The notes beneath the pieces were generated by a model. The model made no database searches, was not told where the DNA came from, and saw only the letters and a program-made list of their open reading frames with translations. Of a stretch of 14,817 bases of DNA, positions 7,171-14,566 are shown in pieces. The first letter of the stretch is position 1; each line of letters starts with the position of its first letter. Position numbers and translations under genes: made by a program. This stretch comes from Verrucomicrobia bacterium TMED56. GTDB lineage: Bacteria > Verrucomicrobiota > Verrucomicrobiia > Opitutales > Seribacteraceae. The stretch covers positions 14,039-28,855 of the forward strand of contig NHDJ01000018.1 in assembly GCA_002167265.1 (NCBI GenBank). The letters are read 5' to 3'.

Positions 7171-8457
7171 ATGATGAAAGATGAAAACTTGAAGGTTTTA
7201 GTGGTTGGAAGCGGTGGACGTGAACATACGATTGCGAAAGAATGTGCCAAGAGTCCTTTGGTTAACCAAGTACTTGTAACTCCGGGTAATGGAGGAATCT
7301 CCCGTGAATTCAAATCCTTCACATTGGGGGTGGAGGATAACGCTGGAATCGTAAACCTGGCTCAAGATCAGAATGTTGATTTAGTGGTAGTCGGCCCTGA
7401 AATCCCTCTTTGCAATGGATTGGTGGATGATCTTCAAAAAGTGGGTATTCTTGCCTATGGACCAGATGAAAAAGGTGCAAAACTTGAGGGTAGTAAAGCT
7501 TACACCAAAGACTTTTTATCAAAATATAACATTCCAACCGCCTCGTATGGCAATTTTTCAGATTTATCAAATGCCTTGGATTATCTCGAAACCTGCCAAT
7601 TGCCGGTGGTGGTCAAAGCAAGCGGTCTAGCAGCAGGAAAAGGAGTTTTAATTTGCGAAAGCATGGAGGAAGCAAAAACAGCAGTTGGAGAAATGCTAAG
7701 TGGAGATAGCTTTGGAGATAGTGGCAAAGAAGTAGTCATTGAGGAATTCTTATCCGGAGAAGAGACATCACTTCATTTAATTTGCTCAGGAGAAAGTTAT
7801 CTCGCTCTACCCATGAGCCAGGATCATAAAAAAGTGGGAGAAGGTGACACAGGGCTTAATACAGGAGGAATGGGTGCTTATGCTCCCACCTCGCTGGTCA
7901 CCCCTGTGATGCTTAGACAATACGAGGAGAAGATCGTTAAGCCAACCCTCGCAGGTTTGCGGTCTGAGGGTGTGAATTTTCGTGGAACTCTTTACATTGG
8001 ATTAATGCTAACTACAAATGGACCCAAGGTTTTAGAATTTAATGTGCGATTTGGAGATCCAGAAACTCAAGTAATTCTTCCACTTTTAGAGGATGATCTG
8101 GTTATTCTGTTATTGAAATCTGCGAGGGGTGAAAAGATGCCCGACAGCATAACTTTCAAAAATGAATCAGCTATGGTCGTAGTTCTAGCAAGTAAAGGTT
8201 ATCCAGAGTCTTATCCAAAGGGCGAGCCGGTTACGGAACCCAAAAATCCTGTGGATGGAAGCTTTCTTATTCATGCAGGCACGAAAGAGCAACAAGGACA
8301 AATTGTTACTTCAGGAGGAAGGGTACTTGGTGCTGTCGGGGTGGGCAAAAACCTTGAGGAAGCCAAACAAAAAGCCTATAAACTTGTAAAAGAGGTTAAT
8401 TTTGAAAGTAAATATTACCGTGCTGACATCGGGCATCGTGAATTTTCTAGATCCTAA
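7171..8457 (+). CDS. purD: Phosphoribosylamine-glycine ligase (GAR synthetase)
   Basis: Second step of de novo purine synthesis: ATP-dependent joining of glycine to 5-phosphoribosylamine to give GAR. The 428-residue ATP-grasp protein has VLVVGSGGREHTI (9-21), LVVVGPEIPL (71-80), LEGSKA, VVKASGLAAGKGVLI (147-161), VVIEEFLSGEETSLH, LPMSQDHKKVGEGDTGLN followed by TGGMGAYAP, and the metal-binding strand VLEFNVRFGDPETQ (287-300). All blocks are present and the length is normal for the monofunctional enzyme. Two consecutive ATGs (7171 and 7174) are possible starts; a GGAA about 8 bases upstream of the first is one of the few Shine-Dalgarno-like signals here. It leads a seven-gene co-directional run. 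GlyA, two genes on, produces the glycine it consumes. Confidence 0.97.
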   Translation: MMKDENLKVLVVGSGGREHTIAKECAKSPLVNQVLVTPGNGGISREFKSFTLGVEDNAGIVNLAQDQNVDLVVVGPEIPLCNGLVDDLQKVGILAYGPDEKGAKLEGSKAYTKDFLSKYNIPTASYGNFSDLSNALDYLETCQLPVVVKASGLAAGKGVLICESMEEAKTAVGEMLSGDSFGDSGKEVVIEEFLSGEETSLHLICSGESYLALPMSQDHKKVGEGDTGLNTGGMGAYAPTSLVTPVMLRQYEEKIVKPTLAGLRSEGVNFRGTLYIGLMLTTNGPKVLEFNVRFGDPETQVILPLLEDDLVILLLKSARGEKMPDSITFKNESAMVVVLASKGYPESYPKGEPVTEPKNPVDGSFLIHAGTKEQQGQIVTSGGRVLGAVGVGKNLEEAKQKAYKLVKEVNFESKYYRADIGHREFSRS

Positions 8458-8473
8458 ATCGATTAGCCCTTGC

Positions 8474-8498
8474 CTTTTCCTCAATCCAGTCGGAAAAG
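8474..8498 (+). promoter_or_regulatory. Inverted repeat ahead of the phosphatase gene
   Basis: CTTTTCC (8474-8480) and GGAAAAG (8492-8498) form a perfect 7-base-pair stem with an 11-base loop, ending 10 bases before the phosphatase ATG. The right arm contains the only GGA-type ribosome-binding candidate for that gene, so the hairpin could hide it. No T-run follows, so it is not a standard intrinsic terminator. The function is inferred only. Confidence 0.35.
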
Positions 8499-8508
8499 AT
8501 TAATAAAA

Positions 8509-9012
8509 ATGGGACGCAAAAGCAGAGAGAAAAAGGAAAGGAAACAGGAAAAATTGGTTGTTTTTGTATGCACTGCCAATGTCTGTAGAAGTCCCATGGC
8601 GGAGAAATTATTTGTTGATGCTTTAGAAAAAACTAAATCTAAGAAAAATATTAAGGTTTTTTCTGCCGGCATCTCGGCTATGGACGGAGATCAAGCATCC
8701 GAAAATTCGATTTCCGTCTGTAAAGAAATTGGTTTGGATCTAAAGGACCACCGCAGTGCTGCTCTCACCCGTGCAACCGCTGAAAATGCATCCGTTATTT
8801 TCTGTATGACTGAATCTCATCGTGCCCTTTTGCAAATGTATTTCGAATTGCCTGAAAAAACACAAGTTTTCCTCATGCGTGAATTTATGGAAGATGGGAA
8901 GAATGAACTACCCGATCCATTTGGGCAAAATCTGGATGTCTATCGGGCATGCAGAGAAAATATGTCTGAATCAATTCCTTCATTACTGAACTGGGTTGAG
9001 AAAAATCTGTAA
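8509..9012 (+). CDS. Low-molecular-weight protein tyrosine/arginine phosphatase family protein
   Basis: Cytoplasmic LMW-PTP fold phosphatase that dephosphorylates proteins through a cysteine intermediate. The 167-residue product has a lysine-rich leader (2-15), then VVFVCTANVCRSPMAE, where Cys21 and Arg27 form the C-x5-R P-loop. VFSAGISAMDGDQAS, GLDLKDHRSAALT and the general-acid loop ELPDPF (Asp136) follow. ATG at 8509 is used; a TTG at 8470 would add a non-conserved tail. In arginine phosphatases such as YwlE the fourth P-loop residue after the Cys is Thr, whereas classical LMW-PTPs have an aliphatic residue. Here it is Val25, which leans towards phosphotyrosine or another target. It sits 17 bases before glyA; in Bacillus ywlE also lies close to glyA. 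The substrate is unknown. Confidence 0.9.
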   Translation: MGRKSREKKERKQEKLVVFVCTANVCRSPMAEKLFVDALEKTKSKKNIKVFSAGISAMDGDQASENSISVCKEIGLDLKDHRSAALTRATAENASVIFCMTESHRALLQMYFELPEKTQVFLMREFMEDGKNELPDPFGQNLDVYRACRENMSESIPSLLNWVEKNL

Positions 9013-9029
9013 TTTCTTAAATTAATTTT

Positions 9030-10319
9030 ATGAGTGCCACCGAACTAGTTGAAACAGTAGATATAAAAGCCTTGGACCCCCGATCACTTGCTGAGATCGA
9101 CCCTTCTATTCATGCGGTCCTTGAAGATGAGAAAAAACGCCAAAATACTCATATAGAGCTGATCGCTTCTGAAAACTTTACTCTACCCGCAATCATAGAA
9201 ACCACCGGAAGTGTACTGACTAATAAATATGCCGAGGGATACCCTTCCAAGCGCTACTATGGCGGTTGCGAATATGTTGATATTGCTGAAAGTTTGGCAA
9301 TTGAACGGGCCAAATCTCTTTTTGGAGCGGAATACGCAAATGTACAACCTCACTCGGGAAGCCAGGCAAACACAGCAGTATATTTTGCAATGTTGAAGCC
9401 AGGTGACAAAATTCTCACCATGAGCCTTCAGGATGGAGGACATCTGACACATGGTCATCCTAAGAATTGCAGTGGCATGCTTTACGAGGTGGTAAATTAT
9501 GGAGTCAACCCCGAGAGCGGTTTTATTGACTACGATGAAATTGAACGCCTGGCACAATCCGAAAAGCCAAAGTTAATCACCGTTGGAGCCTCAGCCTACC
9601 CTCGTACTATCGACTTTGAAAGAATGGGAGAGATCGCAAAATCCAACGGTTCTCTCCTCCTTGCGGACATAGCTCATATCGCGGGATTGGTGGCCGCTGG
9701 ACTTCATCCCTCGCCCGTTCCACATGCAGACTTTGTAACCACAACAACTCACAAAACCCTTCGTGGTCCTAGGGGAGGACTCATTCTGTGTAAAGAAGAA
9801 TATGGTAAAGCAATAGACTCCGCTGTTTTCCCTGGAAATCAAGGGGGGCCGCTCATGCATGTTATTGCTGCTAAGGCGGTTTGCTTTCTTGAAGCTGCAA
9901 AACCTAGCTTCAAAAATTATCAGACCCAAGTTAAACTAAACTCACATTGCTTGGCTGAATCTTTAACTTCGAAAGGATTTCATTTAGTCAGCGGAGGAAG
10001 TGATAACCATCTTATGCTAATGGATCTGCGTCCATCTCACCCGGAGTTGACAGGCAAGCAAGGCCAACTCGCCTTAGAGAAAGCAAATGTTACCTTAAAT
10101 CGAAACACGGTTCCAGGCGAAACCCGTAGTCCTTTTCAAACAAGTGGTCTTCGAATCGGGACGCCCGCGGTAACTTCAAGGGGAATGAATGAAAATGACA
10201 TGATTGAAATAGCCTCGATAATTTCTGATGTTCTTTCAGATCCCGAAAATGATTCAGTTTTATCAGATGCAAAACAGAAGGCACTTGCCCTGTGTGCCAA
10301 GTTTCCTCTACCCTATTAG
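9030..10319 (+). CDS. glyA: Serine hydroxymethyltransferase
   Basis: PLP enzyme that interconverts serine and tetrahydrofolate with glycine and 5,10-methylene-THF, the main source of one-carbon units. The 429-residue product shows [14 protein letters not shown] (42-55), [32 protein letters not shown] (104-114), [30 protein letters not shown], and the PLP-lysine motif [15 protein letters not shown] with Lys242. [18 protein letters not shown] and [15 protein letters not shown] follow. It is slightly longer than usual (415-420 residues) because of an N-terminal extension of about 15 residues. The ATG at 9030 has no Shine-Dalgarno sequence; the leader is AT-rich (cttaaattaatttt). The product glycine and methylene-THF feed purine synthesis, including PurD upstream. 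Confidence 0.97.
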   Translation: MSATELVETVDIKALDPRSLAEIDPSIHAVLEDEKKRQNTHIELIASENFTLPAIIETTGSVLTNKYAEGYPSKRYYGGCEYVDIAESLAIERAKSLFGAEYANVQPHSGSQANTAVYFAMLKPGDKILTMSLQDGGHLTHGHPKNCSGMLYEVVNYGVNPESGFIDYDEIERLAQSEKPKLITVGASAYPRTIDFERMGEIAKSNGSLLLADIAHIAGLVAAGLHPSPVPHADFVTTTTHKTLRGPRGGLILCKEEYGKAIDSAVFPGNQGGPLMHVIAAKAVCFLEAAKPSFKNYQTQVKLNSHCLAESLTSKGFHLVSGGSDNHLMLMDLRPSHPELTGKQGQLALEKANVTLNRNTVPGETRSPFQTSGLRIGTPAVTSRGMNENDMIEIASIISDVLSDPENDSVLSDAKQKALALCAKFPLPY

Positions 10320-10348
10320 GCAACATTCTTACTTTAAATTATTTGCAT

Positions 10349-11086
10349 ATGAAAAAATCTACTGATCGAAAAAAAGGGTTTACTCTAATTGAACTCCTTG
10401 TGGTTATCACCATCATTGGTATTCTAGCAGGAATAGCCATTTCATCTTTTGGGGGTATCTTTGGATCTGCTGGGCAACTGGCAGCACAAGATTCTCTCTT
10501 ATCGATCCATAAAGGACTTGCACAGAAATACAAAGGTCAAATCAAGTTCCCAAAATCAGATGTTCTGGATGAAGAAAGTCCTGCTGGATTTGCAATATGG
10601 TTTAGACAAAGAACTCGTAACCCAGAGGCTGGTTTTTGGTATATCGACGAAGATGATAAGGCACTTTTATTGATGGAGGATGAAGAGGGCCCTGGTCTGC
10701 CAACAGCAATTCCAACCGATATTGGAGATCTTGATGATGAACAAAAAGAAGCCATGGCATGGAGTATAGCCATACCGGGTGAAGATTCTAATCCAAAGCT
10801 GGAGCAAAATCTTCGCAGTGGACCTTTTCCGGTTATGTGGACCCGTGGGCATGAGGGTGATGACGGAACTTGGAATCCTGACTCACCATGGAGTGGAGAT
10901 GGAGGTCATGTCTTATTTTCAAATGGTAAAGTTGAGTTTTTTGAGGATACTACAGGTTCTGATGAAGAAGGAGTCTTTAATGTTGCTTCCAAGGAGGATG
11001 ACGACGACGAAGCTCAAATTGAAAAAACTGCCGATCCTGAACAAGCACTTCCTGAAGATTGGATTGTCTTGGATATTTCAGACTAA
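10349..11086 (+). CDS. Type IV pilin-like / type II secretion pseudopilin-like protein
   Basis: Has a class-III signal: a short basic leader, then KKG followed by FTLIELLVVI. Prepilin peptidase should cut after Gly10, leaving Phe11 as the methylated residue and Glu15 at +5. Residues about 11-33 form the single hydrophobic helix (inner-membrane anchor before assembly). The remaining ~210 residues are a strongly acidic soluble domain with no cysteine. Near its end it carries VMWTRG (162-167), NPDSPWSGDGGHVLFSNGKVEFFED (in 176-200) and an acidic tail. GGHVLF-x-NG-x-VEF resembles the C-terminal H...DG-type module of the many solitary prepilins in Planctomycetes and Verrucomicrobiota, with NG replacing DG. 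No other secretion or pilus gene is nearby. ATG at 10349 is chosen because it gives a standard short leader. The exact partner system cannot be named. Confidence 0.9.
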   Translation: MKKSTDRKKGFTLIELLVVITIIGILAGIAISSFGGIFGSAGQLAAQDSLLSIHKGLAQKYKGQIKFPKSDVLDEESPAGFAIWFRQRTRNPEAGFWYIDEDDKALLLMEDEEGPGLPTAIPTDIGDLDDEQKEAMAWSIAIPGEDSNPKLEQNLRSGPFPVMWTRGHEGDDGTWNPDSPWSGDGGHVLFSNGKVEFFEDTTGSDEEGVFNVASKEDDDDEAQIEKTADPEQALPEDWIVLDISD

Positions 11087-11134
11087 TCCAGCTATACAGG
11101 TTATTCAATTAGCATAAAATCTCCTAAAGGTACC

Positions 11135-13132
11135 TTGTTATTTGGCAAGCAAGGTAGAGCGAAAGTTCATGTTGAATCTTTTAACGGAGAACCTATTTCT
11201 TTAGCAAAAGGCCTGACTTCAACTGCTTTACATGGAGATTTTGTGGAATTACGTATTCTTCCGCCGAAAAAGAAGAAATTTGACCGGAGGAAAAAAAAAT
11301 TTAGCGAACAGAAAGCTAGATATGAAGTACGGAAGATAATTCGAAGAAATACAAAAGATTTTCTCGGTTACCTTAAAAAGGACGGCGGTAGATTTTTAGT
11401 TGAGGCAGAGAATTCGAGGCTATTTATACCCTTTAAAATATTGGGAGATGCCAGAAAGGGAAACCCTGGTGACAAAGTAGTTGCTCAGTTCTCCAGATGG
11501 GACCCTCCCGCAAAAATTCCAACCTGTAAAATCCTCCGAGTTCTAGGCCCTGGAGGTGAAGCTCAAACGGACCACTTAGGGATTCTGGCTAAATTTGGTT
11601 TATCTGCTAAATTTCCTCACAAGGTTGAAGAAGAAGCCAAAGCGGTGGCAAATTCTTTGACCAAAGCAGACCTGAAACACAGGGTCGATTACCGTAATAT
11701 TTTTACAATTACAATCGATCCTCTTGATGCCAGAGATTTTGACGACGCTTTATCGTTAAAAAGTATTAATGACGACATATGGGAAGTTGGCGTTCATATT
11801 GCTGATGTTTCTCACTATGTGAGGGAAAACTCATCAATTGACAGGGAGGCCAAGAAGCGGGGTAACTCAACTTACCTGGTCGATGAGGTGGTTCCAATGC
11901 TTCCCCATAGTTTATCAAGCGGAATATGCAGTTTGATAGAGGGAGAAGAACGCTTAACTAAATGTGTGCTCTTTCGCTTTGGTCCAAAAGGTGAAATTTT
12001 AAAATCAGAAATTGTTGAAAGTGTAATCAAAAGCGACAAAAGACTGACTTATGAACAGGCGATACTGTTTCTGCAGTCTAATTCACTCGTACAAATCAAA
12101 TCTGCCAAGCCACCTCCAAGTAGATACTCTGGAAATCCGGGAAAATCACTTCAGGAATTAGATGATCAGTTTCTTACTAAAATCGAAAATGCTATACAAC
12201 GGCTTTGGAGCTTTGCTGCATCCTTACGCAAGAAACGCTTTCAACAGGGAGCTCTGAAACTGGATTCAGGGGATATTAAAATTCTGGTTGATGCAAACGG
12301 AGAACCCGAGGAAATTTTGCATTCTGAAAATGATGAAAGTCATCAACTGGTTGAAGAACTAATGCTTTTGGCAAATGAAACGATTGCCAAAGAATTTAGG
12401 AAAAAAAGCTTACCCGGAATTTTCCGGGTGCATCCAGATCCTGATGAAGAAAACCTTGAGGAACTAAGACATTTCTTGCATCTATTTGGAATCTCATGTG
12501 GGGAACTCTCTTCCCGAAAAGAGGTTACCAAAGCATTAGACGGAATAAATAAACATCCAATCAGTCAGGTACTCCGAATAAAATTTCTTCGTAGTCTCAA
12601 ACAGGCATGCTATCGACATAGTCCCGATGGACATTATGGTTTAGCTAAAACAGATTATTTGCATTTCACTTCTCCCATACGTAGATACTCTGATCTTGTA
12701 GTACACCGTATTATTGAAGAATATCTCCGCAAGATTAAGACAAAAAAGCATGCTGTTGACCGCTTTGAGAGCCTTGCCAAGCATCTCTCTACAACCGAAA
12801 GAAATAGTGTAGATGCAGAGAGAGAATCAGTTAAAGATAAACTTTTACTTATGTATAAAAAAGAAATCGGTAGAAATCCACCTGTTCGACATAAGGCTAT
12901 CATTACTGAAATCGGGCGGAGAGGATTCTTTGTGGAACTTAGAAATACTCTAGCTCGGGGTTTTGTTCCAATCCGCACACTGCCAAGAGATCTAAGATTC
13001 CGAGTGTCACAAAGCGGAACTTCTTTGATAGGGAAAAATCCGAGGAATCAACTTAAGCTTGGACAGGAAATTAATGTAGTAATCGATAAGGTTTTCCCTT
13101 CCGATAAACAGTTGGATTTTAGAATGGCTTAA
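11135..13132 (+). CDS. rnr: Ribonuclease R / RNase II-family 3'-5' exoribonuclease
   Basis: Processive exoribonuclease acting in mRNA turnover and structured-RNA decay. Numbered from the TTG (665 residues), cold-shock-like OB folds at about 1-140 contain a lysine/arginine-rich stretch (43-71). The RNB catalytic domain spans about 185-520: TITIDPLDARDFDDALSL holds the metal ligands Asp195, Asp201, Asp203 and Asp204. It continues with VGVHIADVSHYV, RGNSTYLVDEVVPMLPHSLS, HYGLAKTDYLHFTSPIRRYS and LVVHRI. An S1 domain lies at about 583-665. The N-terminal helix-turn-helix of typical RNase R is absent. There is no ATG in the intergenic space; TTG at 11135 with AAAGG just upstream is the best start. 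The frame is open back to the pilin stop (11084-11086), so a rare start such as ATT at 11108 is possible. A proline-rich insert (about 326-338) interrupts the catalytic domain. Confidence 0.92.
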   Translation: MLFGKQGRAKVHVESFNGEPISLAKGLTSTALHGDFVELRILPPKKKKFDRRKKKFSEQKARYEVRKIIRRNTKDFLGYLKKDGGRFLVEAENSRLFIPFKILGDARKGNPGDKVVAQFSRWDPPAKIPTCKILRVLGPGGEAQTDHLGILAKFGLSAKFPHKVEEEAKAVANSLTKADLKHRVDYRNIFTITIDPLDARDFDDALSLKSINDDIWEVGVHIADVSHYVRENSSIDREAKKRGNSTYLVDEVVPMLPHSLSSGICSLIEGEERLTKCVLFRFGPKGEILKSEIVESVIKSDKRLTYEQAILFLQSNSLVQIKSAKPPPSRYSGNPGKSLQELDDQFLTKIENAIQRLWSFAASLRKKRFQQGALKLDSGDIKILVDANGEPEEILHSENDESHQLVEELMLLANETIAKEFRKKSLPGIFRVHPDPDEENLEELRHFLHLFGISCGELSSRKEVTKALDGINKHPISQVLRIKFLRSLKQACYRHSPDGHYGLAKTDYLHFTSPIRRYSDLVVHRIIEEYLRKIKTKKHAVDRFESLAKHLSTTERNSVDAERESVKDKLLLMYKKEIGRNPPVRHKAIITEIGRRGFFVELRNTLARGFVPIRTLPRDLRFRVSQSGTSLIGKNPRNQLKLGQEINVVIDKVFPSDKQLDFRMA

Positions 13133-13176
13133 ACAAGCTTGCCATCATCATTGCCTCATACAAGTTGATTTGCTCA

Positions 13177-13701
13177 ATGAAAGACTTTTATCAGCAAAAA
13201 CTCGTTACAATATGGCAAAAAGCAGTGAATCTCTACAAATCTGGAAACTGCAAGGTCGATAGCTTTCCCATTGATGATGATCTTCCATTCCTTACCGATA
13301 TGGGGATGAAAAAGATCGATGTGTTCGACTTCGCTGAGGATTGGATTTGTGAAGGTGAACCTGATCTGGCCACATTTGTCCTCATCCACGATCAGAGAAG
13401 GGACTACTTTTGGGAAGTACAAAACAAAGTTCCATCTACAAATATTTTGGATACCGGTACTCTGCCAGCTAAAGATGCAGAGATCGGTGGGATCCGTTGG
13501 TTGCCAAGGATTATTCCTAAAGCCAGGGCAAAACTAAAAGGAGAACTACCACGGGAAACCATGTTTTGTTGCGGGGGAGACCGGAATTTCTTTCATCAAA
13601 ACAGAATACATCCTTCCGAATTTCTAGCACTTATTCGACGAGCCAAGGCAGATAATCAAAAAATTATCGACTGGGTCGTTCAACGGGCAAAAAGAATTTA
13701 A
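13177..13701 (+). CDS. DUF5069 domain-containing protein
   Basis: A 174-residue cytoplasmic protein of unknown function. There is no signal peptide or membrane segment. The C-terminal half matches my memory of the DUF5069 family: EIGGIRWLPRIIPKARAKLKGELP (102-125), then MFCCGGDRNFF (129-139) and PSEFLALIRRA (146-156), ending in KIIDWVVQR. The N-terminal half is Asp/Glu- and aromatic-rich, with DVFDFAEDWICEGEPDL (48-64) and RRDYFWEVQ (74-82). A Cys-Cys pair (131-132) precedes GGDR and could be of structural interest. ATG at 13177 is chosen over a TTG at 13165, which would add four residues. It lies 44 bases after rnr and 18 before dapF, so co-transcription is likely. No function can be given from the context. 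Confidence 0.8.
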   Translation: MKDFYQQKLVTIWQKAVNLYKSGNCKVDSFPIDDDLPFLTDMGMKKIDVFDFAEDWICEGEPDLATFVLIHDQRRDYFWEVQNKVPSTNILDTGTLPAKDAEIGGIRWLPRIIPKARAKLKGELPRETMFCCGGDRNFFHQNRIHPSEFLALIRRAKADNQKIIDWVVQRAKRI

Positions 13702-13719
13702 TCCACAATTATTTATTTT

Positions 13720-14565
13720 ATGAAATTTGAAAAATACCATGCATTAGGAAACGATTACCTTGTGTTCGATCCTCAGGGTGAAGAAAAAACTTTTACCAAT
13801 GATGAAATAATTCGTATTTGCCACAGAAACTTTGGTCTTGGTTCCGACGGTATATTAATGGGGCCTCTTAGATCAGATATAGCAGATTTTGGACTTAGGA
13901 TTCTCAATCCAGATGGAAGTGAGGCTGAAAAAAGTGGAAACGGTTTACGAATTTTTGCAAGATATCTACACGACTGTGAAATTGTAAACACTATCCCTTT
14001 TACTGTAGACACCTTAGGAGGTGTGGTAACTTGTGAAGTTTCCTCCAAACTGAATTCAATCGCCGTAGAAATGGGTCAAGTCAGCTTTCATAGTGATCTG
14101 GTTCCTGTTTCAGTAGAGGGCCATCCGCGCGAAGTAATTCAAGAAAATATCTCCGTTGGCGGACAAACCTATCAGTTTTATGCTGCAACGATAGGTAATC
14201 CTCACTGCGTGGTTCCTCTTCCTGAAATTTCTGAATCTCTCGCACTTCAACTTGGACCTGAGTTGGAAAATCATCCAATTTTCCCAAATCGTACCAATGT
14301 CCAACTCCTTAAGATAATTGATCGAAATAGAATAAGAATTGAAATTTGGGAGCGTGGTGCAGGATACACTCTTGCCTCAGGCAGTAGTAGCTCAGCAGCT
14401 GGTGCGGTCGCCCGAAAAATGGGTGCTTGTGATCAGGAAATTACTGTTGAAATGCCAGGAGGTGAAATTAACCTTGTTATTGACGACAGTTATAATGTGC
14501 AGATGACAGGTCCGGCAACTCGTGTCGCGACAATGCATCTTTATGAAGAATGCCTGAAGGCTTGA
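13720..14565 (+). CDS. dapF: Diaminopimelate epimerase homologue with both catalytic cysteines replaced by serine
   Basis: DapF normally interconverts LL- and meso-diaminopimelate for lysine and peptidoglycan, using a thiolate/thiol pair. This 281-residue protein has the whole family frame: KYHALGNDYLVFD (5-17), GLGSDGIL (39-46), NPDGSEAE (63-70), GNGLRIFAR (73-81), ATIGNPHCVV (156-165), FPNRTNVQ (188-195), WERGAGYTLA (210-219) and a C-terminal GPATRVA. However, the usual MCGNG reads KSGNG (Ser72, codon agt) and the usual ACGTG reads ASGSS (Ser220, codon tca), so both catalytic cysteines are serine. Asn and Glu/Arg residues that bind the amino-acid backbone remain. The frame is intact and the length normal, so this is not a decayed gene. 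It may be a working Ser/Ser epimerase, a related lyase or epimerase on another substrate, or a non-catalytic relative. The start ATG follows an AT-rich leader without Shine-Dalgarno. Confidence 0.9.
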   Translation: MKFEKYHALGNDYLVFDPQGEEKTFTNDEIIRICHRNFGLGSDGILMGPLRSDIADFGLRILNPDGSEAEKSGNGLRIFARYLHDCEIVNTIPFTVDTLGGVVTCEVSSKLNSIAVEMGQVSFHSDLVPVSVEGHPREVIQENISVGGQTYQFYAATIGNPHCVVPLPEISESLALQLGPELENHPIFPNRTNVQLLKIIDRNRIRIEIWERGAGYTLASGSSSSAAGAVARKMGACDQEITVEMPGGEINLVIDDSYNVQMTGPATRVATMHLYEECLKA

Positions 14566-14566
14566 A

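Noticed and set aside
9183..9557. 124-codon minus-strand ORF inside glyA
   Set aside because: It is antisense to strongly conserved SHMT motifs; a shadow frame.
10779..11117. 112-codon plus-strand ORF overlapping the pilin gene
   Set aside because: It lies in another frame inside a gene with a clear prepilin signature and has no family-like motifs.
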